Origin: Pohlia nutans
Taxonomy: Eukaryota > Streptophyta > Bryopsida > Bryales > Mniaceae
Assembly: GCA_022496805.1 (NCBI GenBank)
Contig: CM040100.1
Coordinates: 13,173,009-13,237,008, forward strand
Reading direction: 5' to 3'
DNA: 64,000 bases
A model generated the notes under the pieces. It was not told where the DNA came from. It saw only the letters and a program-made list of their open reading frames with translations, and made no database searches. Within the stretch, counting starts at the first letter, position 1. Every line of letters begins with the position of its first letter. Made by a program: the position numbers and the translations under genes. This document shows positions 20,641 through 32,800 of the stretch, piece after piece.

Positions 20641-21920
20641 CCAACAGAATTGTGTTGATCTTAGTAGTTGGTTAGGAACTCTTGATTCGGACTATTTTCA
20701 ACACAAATCTCTTGATTGTTGCATTGTCTTACAACATTGCAGGTGGTAAAAATTGACGGTGTAATTAAATTTTTTCCTTCTAATTTACATTTACCGATAG
20801 TAAATGTTAGAGTTATTTTTGGCATAATAAATTTGATCGTTTTTTACGAATGATATGTTGTAAAATTGATTGCCACGTGTAGGTAGGGTACTGGTGATTG
20901 GGGCTGGGATTATTGTCCACTGAATACAGCAATGACGTGCTTGTTCTGGGATTTCAGCATCTTCTACGTGACTCATATTATGAGCATGACAAAGGATAAT
21001 CAGATGCACTCACCCACAAAATATACAATACATCATGTACCTGATTGTTGATATATTTACAACCCAAGTCGTTCATACTGGAGAACATTGTATCATTATG
21101 GACAAAAAAAACTAAAAAACAATGTGTCGTGGTGGGCTTAAAAATTGTTTGCCAAGGTCAATGGTACTTTCCGATACGGACACATTGTGATAATCCAAAA
21201 TTTGGAATGGCAATGTCTTCCCAGTGGGCTTCATGGGTCCTAGTTCCTGTCATCCACATTCTGTAAAATTAAAGATCCTCATTTCCTTCTCCCCAAATTC
21301 TATATACTGCTATCTGCATCACCTTCAAACCAAGTACAATGCTCTGAACATTTGATCCTTCGTTGTGCCTTCAACCGCGTACATTGTGTCAATGTTCACA
21401 ATGTCATGTTCCTCTTGTCACAGTACACCCTTCCCCTTGCTCACTCTGGTCCGTAACACGCGTTTCCCTCCAGTAGTTTCGACATGCTTGTTTCGTGCTC
21501 CAGATTCCTGTCACAATGATACGAGTATGAGTACCCCAATCAGTACATTGAAAAAACTGAATTACCTCAATATATATGGGAGAACATGCAGAGCACTTCA
21601 TAGCAGATGTGATCTGGATGAAGATGCTGCCGACCATGTTGAAGTACTAGCCGCAGACATACAATGCGCAGTACCGTGTTCTTCCAAGATCACTTACATA
21701 TCATCTGCCCATGCCTGGCTAATTGCACCGCCATGCACAGCAGTGCCGTGTTTTTCAATGTAAAGTGCGTTTTCAAGTTCAGGGAGTAGGTTGCAAGCTA
21801 CGTACACTGCAGTGCGCAAAACATTGACCATAAAAGCCAAGTTGCATTCAGCACTTCACATACACTACGGTGACCGAGAACATTCATAACATTGATACAA
21901 CGTAGAATTTAATTCAGTGA

Positions 21921-24885
21921 TTAAGACGTGATGTACCAGAAACATCCATGTCTGTGACTTAGGAAACTTACTGTTTCTTCAGCATTCCCTTCTGGTTCCT
22001 CGGAATGTGGTGGCATCGGCTGCCTATTATCCTCGGCATATATTTCTGTGGGCGTCGACAACAGATTCGCCGCAGCCCCCCTTGCCTCCAAATCTGCAAG
22101 CCTTTTTAGCAAGGCCTGTACGTAAGATTCTCGCTCTAGTGCGTCTGAAAGAGCAGTATGAGAAGTATGGACGCCTGCACTCTTGCCTCCTCCTGCAATG
22201 TCACACTCACTATCACTGCTCGCTCCCCTGCCTTGCTCTATGCCGTCACTGCCGTCATCTCTTGAACTTCCATGTCCAAGATTCGATGTCGCCTGTGCAC
22301 TTCGTTCTACACCTGCGCGGCTCTCATTCCGAGACAATCCACGGCGTTTCTTGCTACTACCTCCACCATAACCTTTATTCCTTCTCATCTCATCTTCGAT
22401 TTCGTCAGGATCCGGCGACCGCCCAAATTGCTCACGCAAATCCTCCACAACACCCATCTCACCTTTAGGACCAGTGCGGCCCAATGTCCGTCGCATTGAA
22501 TTTGCGTGCCTCATGGCCTGAGACTTTTCCTTGTATTTGGGATCGTCACTGATCCGCTGCAGGTTATACCAGATGTCTTTGTCGAATCCGGGAGGAATTT
22601 GGTCGCCGTTGCGGATCATTGCCATCAATCGGAACCTCCTTGCTGAAACGCCTCTGCCTATTTCTCCACGTAGCCAGTCATCATCTATATCAGCGCTGTA
22701 CTCAAATTTGGAGGCCAATCTTTTTTTCAACGTCAACATTGGTTTGTGTGGCTGATTTCTCATATCCATGACTGACGGGTCCAGTGCGCAACAGAGCTTG
22801 TTCAATTCCACTCTCCAGGACTTCGCACCAAGTCTGTAAGGCCTGCCCCTTTCATCCACTGTTAAAAAATGGGGCTTCCATCCCATCTTCTCCCTCCCCT
22901 CCACTTCTGCCTCTCTGGACACTTGTTTTCGCTTGCGATCTCGGCAAAGCGTTGATTCTGGAAGTGCTTCTTGTTTCACATCCGCTTTCCCCATTCGACC
23001 CGAGGCCTCTAATTTTACCTGAGGCAGCAATCGCTCAGCACGTCGTGTTTCCTCTCCTGATGTTGCCTTCAACTGAAAATTGTTGTGCGTTGGCGACAGT
23101 GTATGATATTCCCTGGCACTAAACTTATGCCTACTCCCGTACTGCTCATCCTCGTCTTCGGAATTATATAATGTGATCCGTTTTTCCTTAGCAATATCTC
23201 GCTTGTGGCGGTATGACTCACTATCATATTCATCACGCTCACGACAGTATCTCCGTGTGCGTTCACGGAAGTGAAAACGACGCTCTGGACTTGGTCTCTC
23301 AGAATCGGACGTGGATTCACACCTCCGGCTGAATTTCCTCCTCTGCCGTTTCTCTCTATATCTTCTGTATCCCTGTTGTCCGGCCATCCCAAATTCTCCA
23401 TCCAGTAAGCAAATGATTTTTATAAGAATAGATCTTATCAATATTACCCTTGATATCTAACATGACAACAAACACTATAGAGGTTCCTGTACAATTGACT
23501 CAGGAGTAAGTTATACTGATGAACACCTTTGACAATTACTGATGAAGTATGCAAAGATGGATATGGTTCTTATAACATAAGCAAAATTCCTCATTAGCTT
23601 AACAAATGGGTTTAGCTTCTCACCTGTGGTGATTGATCACCGCTAGAAGACTCGGGAGTTTCCTCCTCTGACGACGGTGGACTTTGATCTTACTGTGCAG
23701 AAGCCGCTCACCATCACTGCATCCTTCTTCATCAAAGGAATCTGTGTACCCTATTTCGAAATTTTTCATATATTTTGCCTTTTTCAGGCTTCCTGTAGTA
23801 CAATTCTTCCTTACTTCTGAAAACATGCCACTCTTCCTAACATACGAGGGAGACATTTCAAGTAGATCGTCGCTTCCAGGATTCCCTTCCAAGGATGTAT
23901 GAATGTCACCTTCTGTATGCAATCAATGTAGGAATTGTCTCCATTAGTTTTAATAAACTGTATCATACACCTCCATCATACACCACCTGTTTTCAGTATG
24001 CATTAGCTAATTAATCCGGACAAGGAAAACCTCAATGATTTGTGTAAAATTAATCGTGTGGTATATGTGAAGATTAAGTACTTTGTTCAGAACCATTAAT
24101 TTCATCCTAAAACAATCATGGAAATTACCCCAAGCAGACCAGTGTCACCCGTGACTCTTACATTTGTACTAAGCACTTGCCATTCTCTCTCTACAATGTA
24201 CCCCACAAAAACCAGCCTTGCATAAGTGTTTCTTGATTTTGCTTGACAGAAATTAGATACACACATCGTAACATGAGTCCAACGTTTTGCATATATAACT
24301 TCACTTTATACAAACAAATGTGGCATCTGCCCTCAAAATTCATTCACGCACAAATTTCATCAATAAGGCCCATTATTTTCATAAAACTCACGGAAAATGC
24401 GTTGATCAGGGGAAATTCATACCTGGATCTGCAACTCTGGTTCTTCCGGCCGCTTGAACTTGGCGCTCCTGCGATGTTTCTCCTCTCGATTGATGGACAT
24501 GTTCCAAGCTCTGTTCTTTAGGGTTGGAAACTCCGACATTTGGAGACGTGAATTGTTTTGCTACAAGTGCTCTTCTCTTCTGAATTACAGCGGCGGCCAT
24601 TTCTTCTCGTCTCTCCTTCTCTTTTGTCACTGACCGTCCACTAAGACTTCCCGAAAAACCCGCTATGACTTGCGCAACCGCCGGTTTCAGCTTCACCGAT
24701 GTCATATTCTGCTTCTCGCGTGAAGACTTTGGTTGAGAACACTGCAGGTCGGCATCGGCTAGGCGCTCTTCTTCTCCCTGACTCTCCGTTGTTGGCTCAC
24801 TTGTTCCCAACATCTCCTTGTTGCCAAGACTCTTAGTTTTCTTCTTCCGTTGGCTCCACGGCTGATACGTGGACTTCTTCTGCAT
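21921..24885 (-). CDS. TNPA-like accessory protein of the CACTA element
   Basis: The first ATG is at 24885. Likely exons: 24885-24424/24423 (donor gtatga), 23912-23624 (acceptor acag, donor gtgaga), and about 23434 to about 21973 (donor gtaagt inside the open frame), so a further small exon may lie at lower coordinates. Phases agree for the first two joins. The product is basic and R/E/S-rich at the start. Its C-terminal half (PHFLTVDERGRPYRLG, W.VELNKLC, GRTGPKGEMGVVEDLREQFG, SPDPDEIEDEM) resembles the plant Ptta/En/Spm transposase-associated family (Transposase_24). In known elements such proteins bind subterminal repeats. No stop or frameshift is seen. The match is by eye. Confidence 0.6.
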
Positions 24886-27159
24886 CGCCTACAATTCACA
24901 CGTAATGCAACAGCGCCGCAGATAGGTGATACAATGCCAGAATAAGAGAACACTCGAAAATACTGAAACTATCTTCACGCAAGTCCGTATATTACTGATG
25001 TCATAAAATCCGCACAAAACACAGACAATAACAACCATGCATGCGAGAAAAACACACAACTTCATGGAAGCAGTTTGGTTAGTAACGTACTCTGCGTTTT
25101 TGCGATCACTCATACATATAGTTCCAAGCGCAAATATCGGTCCGCACTCACAAACACAAAACTTGGAGCTCCGCTGGAAAAATGGTTGTGGCACGCAAGG
25201 AACAGACACGCTCCCCCCCTGATAGACGATGACGCGAAGACAGAGTGATAGACAAGACTGGGACGTGCCTCAAAGTTGAGACCTTCAGTGCATGGGCGGC
25301 TTGTCTAGACTGATGTGAAGTTCTAGACATCCGTCACATAGTGAGGTGATGAATGAAATTCATCCACTGCTTTGAGTCACTTGGGGATGAAACCGTTAAT
25401 TTTTTTTTGTCTCACACCCAGCATAGCCAGGCATACGTGTTTTCAAGTCTGGGTTTCCAAGCTTGCACAGCCTCAGCGTTATCATGTCGAGATTTCCGGC
25501 AAGTAGAGTTAGACATTCGCGAAGCGTCATTCACCATGCACCACGATCTCCTTTGTCACCGAGAATATCTGGCACTATTTGCGGAGGACGTGAACGATGC
25601 AGAATGCCTCTGAAGAGCGGTTCAAGGACCGTATAATGTACTGATGCTTGCGCGACTCCGGAGACTGCATTCTCCTTCCGAAGGTTTCTGTTCCAATGCT
25701 TGTAAGTACGCTCACTGCCTCAGGTCTACTGCATTACTAGTATGTTTGTACTAGATTCCATGAACAACTTGCTGCTTTCTTAAAACAGCCAGTCGTGTTA
25801 TTTTTTTGTATACTGATGATGCTTGCATGCACTTCGATTGTGTTTGGTCCGTTACTATTCCTGTGAGTGATGTGTTGTAGTCTGTCGGAGGGTCATGCTG
25901 GAAAAATTGGACCTGAACCAAAAATTATCGTCAAGTTTATAGGTTGTGTAGTTTGATAAATTGCGTATCGCTACAGTAGTCGTGGACAATATTTAGTTAG
26001 ATTCCTTATAGACAGAAACCTCATCGTTTGTGTCGATGAAACTCAAAACCTACTATTCACTCTGCTCCGGTATTTCGGTACGCAACTCTCGAAGTGTTCA
26101 GGGAATCCGTCTGCATTTATATATTTGGTGTTGTTACAATGCATACTGCAGAGGAACATATTAGACTCACTCATCATTTGCACTGATTGTGAACATTGAA
26201 GTTCTCTACAAATTAGAGTGTTCAATGTTAACCGTTGTGTTCCCTGGAGTTGTGGTTGTCGTCACTTGCAATTTAAAATTCACAATATACATATGCTGTG
26301 GAAGCAGGTGTTAGTTTCCCCAATCATTTTCATTTCCACATGTGAAATTCATAGATAAAAATTTGTAAGACAGTTCTCCTCATTTCAGTATACATTTCCT
26401 TTTTTTTCGTTTCTAAGTTCAAAGAAAAATAGCTATCAAAGCAAATGAATTTCAAAGACAAAGTTCACTCATATAATGAATGAAAATTGGTTTTGGTGCT
26501 TCGTCATAAAAATCATGGGCCTTTTATTTAATGTTCCCAATACTAAATACTTTCAAAGCTTTTCAACGTTCCAGTCGTATGGTAGTCATATCCCAGTGTG
26601 TGCACATTTCGGTACTACACGAGCGTCATTCACAGTAGGTTTCCCTGCATTTTGTAAGCCTCACTGTGTATCATTATGTCACTTGCATTACTGCTTTCTA
26701 TTAAAGTGATTGTTAACTGTGGAGTATTCTTCTGCTATGAATGCAGGTTTTTCTGACAAGGTGCAAAGATAGTGGATGCGATAAAAACTGTCATATGTTA
26801 CTGCTGCAGGGGAACTTTGAGGCCTTAAATGGTAAGTCATAAGTTGACGTTTGGATACGTAATTTCTTAAATTGTTGTCACATTACGCAGTTGTTGAAGT
26901 TCTTTTCCAACATAGCTTTTAAATTTCTGCAGTTTGGTTATTGATTCATCCAAATTTACTTTGCATGGTCATTCATTGTATAGAACATTGACATTGCATT
27001 ACTTTGGTGAAGCAGGGGAATGTGGAAGACATTGCAGGCCCCGGTGGCAGTGAAGCGTGAGGCTGAATTTGCACAGCAGACGCATAAGCGAACGTCTGAG
27101 TCTCCGTGATTGCTAGGTGCAACCTCAAACTTCTACTGCCACCTCCATCGCGTCACAAT
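24886..27159. other. Interior spacer of the CACTA element
   Basis: Between the divergent TNPA-like and plus-strand genes; probably holds promoters for both. Short frames at 25353-25613 and 26476-26709 show nothing recognisable. Confidence 0.45.
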
Positions 27160-27600
27160 ATGTCTGCGGATGACGATACTACTCCCTTGCTAGCCTATTC
27201 GTTGAATAGGTTCACGTCCTGCCCATTTATAACCCGTTTGTACATCTATTTCAATCATCGCCACGTCTGTGACGATTGCAAATGCACGCGATGTGTAGTA
27301 GCACGTTGGGTTAGAACGCCTACGTGCAACTACAAACTCCCATCCCCCCGCCATGGGTTGACATTAGACGCTAGAGTGAGATTAAAATGTATGCAATGTA
27401 GGCATGAGTCCAAATCCGTACCCATCTTCCCTCATGACTTCTGCTTCTGCCTCTATCCAGAGAAAAAAAAAGCTCAATTACGATTGGCAGAACCCAAAAG
27501 CAGCAGTAGTAATTACTCAGACTATGATAGTGATAGCTCTAATAGTGATCACTTCACTGAATACAACGGACCAAGCTTTGGAGATCTTAGGAAGTTATAG
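27160..27600 (+). CDS. Small Cys-rich protein encoded inside the CACTA element, function unknown
   Basis: From the ATG at 27160 the frame gives 146 residues. The middle has cysteine clusters (CDDCKCTRC and, about 45 residues on, CMQC), which suggests metal binding. The C-terminus is rich in Ser, Asp and Tyr and acidic. I recognise no family. It lies upstream of the transposase on the same strand and could be a leading exon, a third element gene or captured host sequence. Confidence 0.4.
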   Translation: MSADDDTTPLLAYSLNRFTSCPFITRLYIYFNHRHVCDDCKCTRCVVARWVRTPTCNYKLPSPRHGLTLDARVRLKCMQCRHESKSVPIFPHDFCFCLYPEKKKAQLRLAEPKSSSSNYSDYDSDSSNSDHFTEYNGPSFGDLRKL

Positions 27601-28817
27601 TAAGTTCCTTTTCAACAGGGCCAATAATTGGTTGTTCCTTGTGGATTGTATATGTGTGTCATATACACAGTATTTATGAAAGTGCAATTGAGATGCATAT
27701 TGGGATTCGTGCAGTACGTTTATATCACTCATACATTGATTACATTGCCCAGATTACACCGGATAAATATAAGAAATTAAGGAAGCAATAGTCACATAAG
27801 TTTTGGCAATTAGAAGATACCAATTGTATGTTTAGGGTGAATGAATTATAGATGTTTTGTTTGTATTGGTGGCCACAAAGGCAATTCACTTCAATGTGTT
27901 GTGTGGCTGGTATTTAGAGTACATAACAGTACAGGTTCGAAGCCACTAACAACAAGTCCGAAGAAAAAAAATTCAAATTGTTGCATGGAACGACCTTGAT
28001 GCCGTACTTGGTATCTCATACCCTTCCTTATGGAATATGTTGAAATATTTTATTTCACCCGGATGATAGTTCGACGTATCTCAAGGCATATCCCGGAGGC
28101 ATTCATGTTTCCATAAATCTGAATAAGCCTTAAACATTACGTACTGTGGTTTTGAGGGATGTCAAGTGATGTGAGACTTAGCGAATCTTCAGTGTAACGT
28201 GAAGACCATCAACATATCCATCTCGGCTCAAAATTTATGTTTTGGTAATCGTTAGGTCGGTTCTTCTATCACCTTGAGTCTTGTGTATGTACATGAGCTC
28301 ATACTCTACAGATTGTTTGCCTTCCCAACATGAAATCATTCTATGCGCCAGTGAATGGAAATTTTGACTTGTGCAGTTTTAGAAAAAGCAATTCCATCTT
28401 CTTTGTGCACATTTGTTTCTTGAATGACTTCCTTCAGATTGTACACAATTCTAATGTACTCCGTGCATGACCAGGTGAGATGAGGCCCCCAAGACAATGC
28501 GCGGCTTATCATATAGAGAGGTCCATTGCAAGTACAGAAGGATTAACTGAATATCCTTGCGCATGTTGAGCTTGTTGTGGAGCCAGAATAAGAAAGTTTG
28601 ACACTATCGTACGACATCACAGGAAAAATGGAAGAGATCCTTTCTTGCCATACCCTGTAATTGTAAGCGTCTTCACTCATACACTATGGTCCATACTGTT
28701 GTATGTTGCGTTTTAGATGAAAATTTAGTTAGCATAGTTTGATGATTGTGCTATTAGAATTATAGCGTATCATGCCTTCCAGTAATTGTATAGTGCTCTG
28801 TGGCTGGCAGACAAGAG

Positions 28818-29075
28818 TATTGAGGTAATTGATGCAACGTAGTATTGCTAGAAGCCAAAGACGTACGGGTGCTAAATAATGGTGTGTGGGAGGAGGGGTT
28901 AGGCATGGGCTGATCTCTAGAGTGTCCTTGTGATGAGTTATCCCATATGGTTTGTCCATGGTGACCTCCTAGTGTACACTACTTAAGGTGGAAGGCCTTT
29001 GAGTAAAGATCATCTCTTTCTACGCATTCCTTGTGTTTGTGTGTGTGCCTTGTGCAATCTTCTCTACCTTCAATA
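28818..29075 (+). repeat. 5' LTR of the copia element
   Basis: 258 bp, same length as the 3' LTR. It is followed at 29076 by GGTTATGGGCCCAC, the position of a primer-binding site; the matching tRNA was not established. Confidence 0.95.
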
Positions 29076-29896
29076 GGTTATGGGCCCACTCATGTGTGTT
29101 TCATGAGTATTAGATTGCATTTGTGCAAGTATTTTGAGGTCGGTGCGCAACGGGCGGTTTTGGAGCATTGTTGGAGGTTTTGGAGCTTGTTGAAGCGTTG
29201 GTGTTTCTTGGAGGTGTGCATGGGCTGAAGTTACATGTTGGAGCACTCTCTTTGGTCAATTTCTTCCCTTGATCTCCTTCTTTTCTTTCTTCTATCTCTT
29301 CGTTGCGAGTGGAACTTCGTTTGGTTCAATTGTGAGCATTTGAGTAAATGCAAGTGATTTGTGAGGTGTGAAGGCTCTCGTGGAGGGTCTACCATCTGAT
29401 CCTAGTGATTAGGCACTTGCTTTGAGGTGTTGCATGTGTTTCATGCTCTTGGGGTGCTCAAATTTTCATTTGGAGCTAGTTTGTGCACAAAGGTGCGGTT
29501 TTGAGCAATTTCAATGCGATTGGGGTTTTGAGGGACTTGTGTGAGTTCATGTGCATTGAGTGAGTGCTCTTGAAGGACACAAAGGTGTCATTGACGTGCA
29601 TTGAGTGTTTGGGGACACTAAGGCGTCGTATTGAAGCATTTGGAGTTGTTTTGAGCTCCATTGAGTGATTTGAGGGGTTTTGGTGAGCCTCTTTGCATTT
29701 TTGGGTGAGGGTTCTCACATTTGAGTGTTGGGAGGCGTGTGTGGAGCACAAAAGTGCTGATCTAGTGTTTGGGGTTGTTTTAAACCCATTGGGTGCACAA
29801 AGGTGCAATATCAAAGCAAAAAAAATCACAAAAACAAAGTTGTGTGTTTGAGTTTGAGGTTTCATTTGTGTGGGGAGGCATACGTAAGTGAGGATC
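29076..29896 (+). other. Long G/T-rich leader of the copia element
   Basis: About 820 bp between the 5' LTR and the gag-pol start. The plus strand is strongly enriched in G and T with recurring 'ttggag', 'ttgagtg' and 'ggtgtgc' words. Frames on the minus strand here are by-products of that composition. It probably serves as leader and packaging region. Confidence 0.6.
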
Positions 29897-32800
29897 ATGG
29901 CATCTTTTGAGGGTGAGGGTCCCAAGGTCGTGGACAAGTTCGATGGGGTGAATTTCCACTTGTGGAAGTTCAAAATGGAGATGGTGATGGCCGAGAAGGA
30001 GTTGTGGGAGATTGTCGAGGGTAGTGAGGAACCTCCTTTCTCTTCTACGGATCCTAGGATCATGCAAGCGTACACGAGGAGGGAGAAGAAGGCATTTGCC
30101 ATTTTGGCACTCAACCTCGCGGATTCGCAACTTGCGCACATTCGTTCGTGCAAGACACCCGCGGAAGCATGGTCCAAGCTTTGCAACATTCACGAAGCGA
30201 AAACATTGGCCAACATTTTGTTTTTGAGGCGCAAGTTCTTCACCATCAAGATGGGCGAAGAAGATGACATGTTGGCGCACATCAACAAGGTCAAAGCTCT
30301 CGCGGATCAACTCAACGGTTGCGACGTGTCGGTTACGGATGGTGACATCGTGATGACACTTTTGGAGAGCCTTCCATCATCATACGAGTACCTCATCGTG
30401 GCGATGGAGTCAAGACCCATTACGGAGCTCACATTGGACTATGTGACCTCACGGTTGTTGCACGAGCTTTCGCGGCGAAAGGAGAACGAGTCTCGAGAAG
30501 ATGGAGCGGCACTCGTGGCGAAGCAATCCAAGAATGGAGGCGGTGGGAGCTCAAGCGACAAGGTGTGCTTCTATTGTGGTAAGAAGGGCCACATTGCCAA
30601 ATTTTGCTTCAAACGCAAGAGGGATGAGAAAGGGGAGAGTGCAAACAACACTAAAACTCGTGACGATGATGAGTACGCATTTACGGCTAGATATGAGGCA
30701 AGCATGAGCGATGGCATCGAGGGTGATGCAAGCATGAGTGATGGTATCGAGGGTGATGCAAGCATGAGTGATTGGATTGAGGTTGGTGATGAGTATGCAA
30801 ACATGGCAAGCAATGTATCGTGCAATGGTAGTACGAGTGATTGGATTGTTGATTCGGGGGCTACAAGCCACATGTCACCACATAAAACTTGTTTTCATTC
30901 GTATGCTCTCATTAATCCAAGGAGAGTGATTTTGGGAGATGATACGGTGCTTGAGGCCGTTGGCAAGGGCCAAATTGTTGTAGACACCGAGGTGAGGGGT
31001 CGTGTGAAGACAATCACTATCCAAGATGTCCTCCACGTTCCCAAACTAACGGCAAATTTACTATCGGTGAGGCAACTAGTGGCAAAGCACTTGAGAGTAG
31101 AGTTTAGTGATAAGGGGTGTTATGTGTTGTCACCGAGTCGAGATGAGGTGGCCATCATTGAAGAACACGAGGGCTTGTACCACATCAAGTTCTCCAAGGT
31201 GCATTCGAAGGAATCGGCGGCGTTGGCGCATTCAAACTTGAAGGACGACAAGTTGGCGTTGTGGCATCGTCGACTTGGCCATTTGAACATCAAGAGTGTG
31301 AAGACACTACGCGGCATGGTAAGCGGTATGGATCTTCATCAATTGAAAGTGGATGCTTCTACATTCACGTGTGAAGGTTGCATTGAAGGCAAGCAACAAC
31401 GGTTGCCATTTGCGGGTGAAGGGACGACACGGGCCACAAAAGTTTTGGAGATCGTGCATTCGGATGTGTGTGGCCCCATGAAGACCACATCGATGGGAGG
31501 TTGCAAGTACTTTGTGACCTTCATCGATGATTTTTCAAGGAAGATATGGCTCTACCCTATCAAAGCCAAGAGTGAGTGCTTTGAGAAGTTCAAGGAGTTC
31601 AAGACATTGGTGGAGAACCAATCCGAGTTGAAGATCAAGGTGTTTCGGTCGGACAATGGCGGCGAGTACATGTCCAAGAAATTTGACGAGCTTTTGAAGA
31701 ATGAAGGCATCGCACGCCAAACTTCGGCCCCGTACACGCCTCAACAAAATGGAGTTGCGGAGCGCGCAAATCGCACCATTGTAGAGATGGCGAGGAGCAT
31801 GTTGCACGCTCAAAACTTGAAGTTGGACCTTTGGGCGGAAGCGGTGGTGAATGCGGTATACACACGCAATCGGTGTCCAACAAGCGCGGTTGAAGGCATG
31901 ACGCCGGAGCAAGCGTGGAGTGGGAGGCAACCATGTGTTGCACACATGCGCATCTTCGGATGCATTGCATATGCGAAGGTTCCCGACGAACGGAGGACGA
32001 AACTCGAGGCTAAGGCCTTGAAATGTGTGTTTCTTGGGTATTGTGAAGGTACCAAGGCGTATAGACTCATGTCGGTGGACACGAGGAAGATCATTCGGTC
32101 ACGTGATGTGACATTTTGTGAGGAGTCTACGATGGAGGCTCCTTTGGAGGTTGGTCCAAGTGGGAGTAGTGGAGACGTTTTGGTGGACACACCCTCCAAG
32201 TCTCCTAGTGTTGTTGATGTAGGTGATGATGACGGTGATGACGAAGCTGGCGACACGGATGTTGTTGAAGCGCCATCGAGCTCAAAGGCCAAGAATGACG
32301 CAAAGGGCACGCAAGAGGAGCAAGTTTCTTCAAGCGAGCGGCGGTACCCCGAGAGATTGCGCAAGCCACCTGGAGAATGGTGGAAGAACCACATCTTCCC
32401 TCAAGTGGAGGACGAGCATGCGAATGTGGCATTATCGGATGGTCCATTGACCATTCGAGAAGCCATGCAAGGTGAGGATGCGGTCAAGTGGGAGCGCGCC
32501 ATGCAAGAGGAGTACGACTCTCTAATTGCTAACGGTACGTGGCAATTAACTCCCATTCCAAAGGATCGCAACCCCATTGGTTGCAAATGGGTGTTTCGGA
32601 CAAAGAGGGATGTTTCGGGTATTGTTGTGCGTCACAAGGCAAGATTAGTAGCCAAGGGGTTCGCGCAAGTGCATGGGGTGGACTTTCACGAGACATTTGC
32701 TCCCGTGGCCAAGTTCACCACCATTCGATGCATTCTTGCCATTGGAGCGGCCTTGGACTTGGAGATGCATCAAATGGATGTGAAGACCGCATTTTTGAAT

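Noticed and set aside
29476..30310. Long minus-strand frames opposite the copia leader and gag
   Set aside because: They overlap an intact gag-pol gene and arise from its base composition; no family match.
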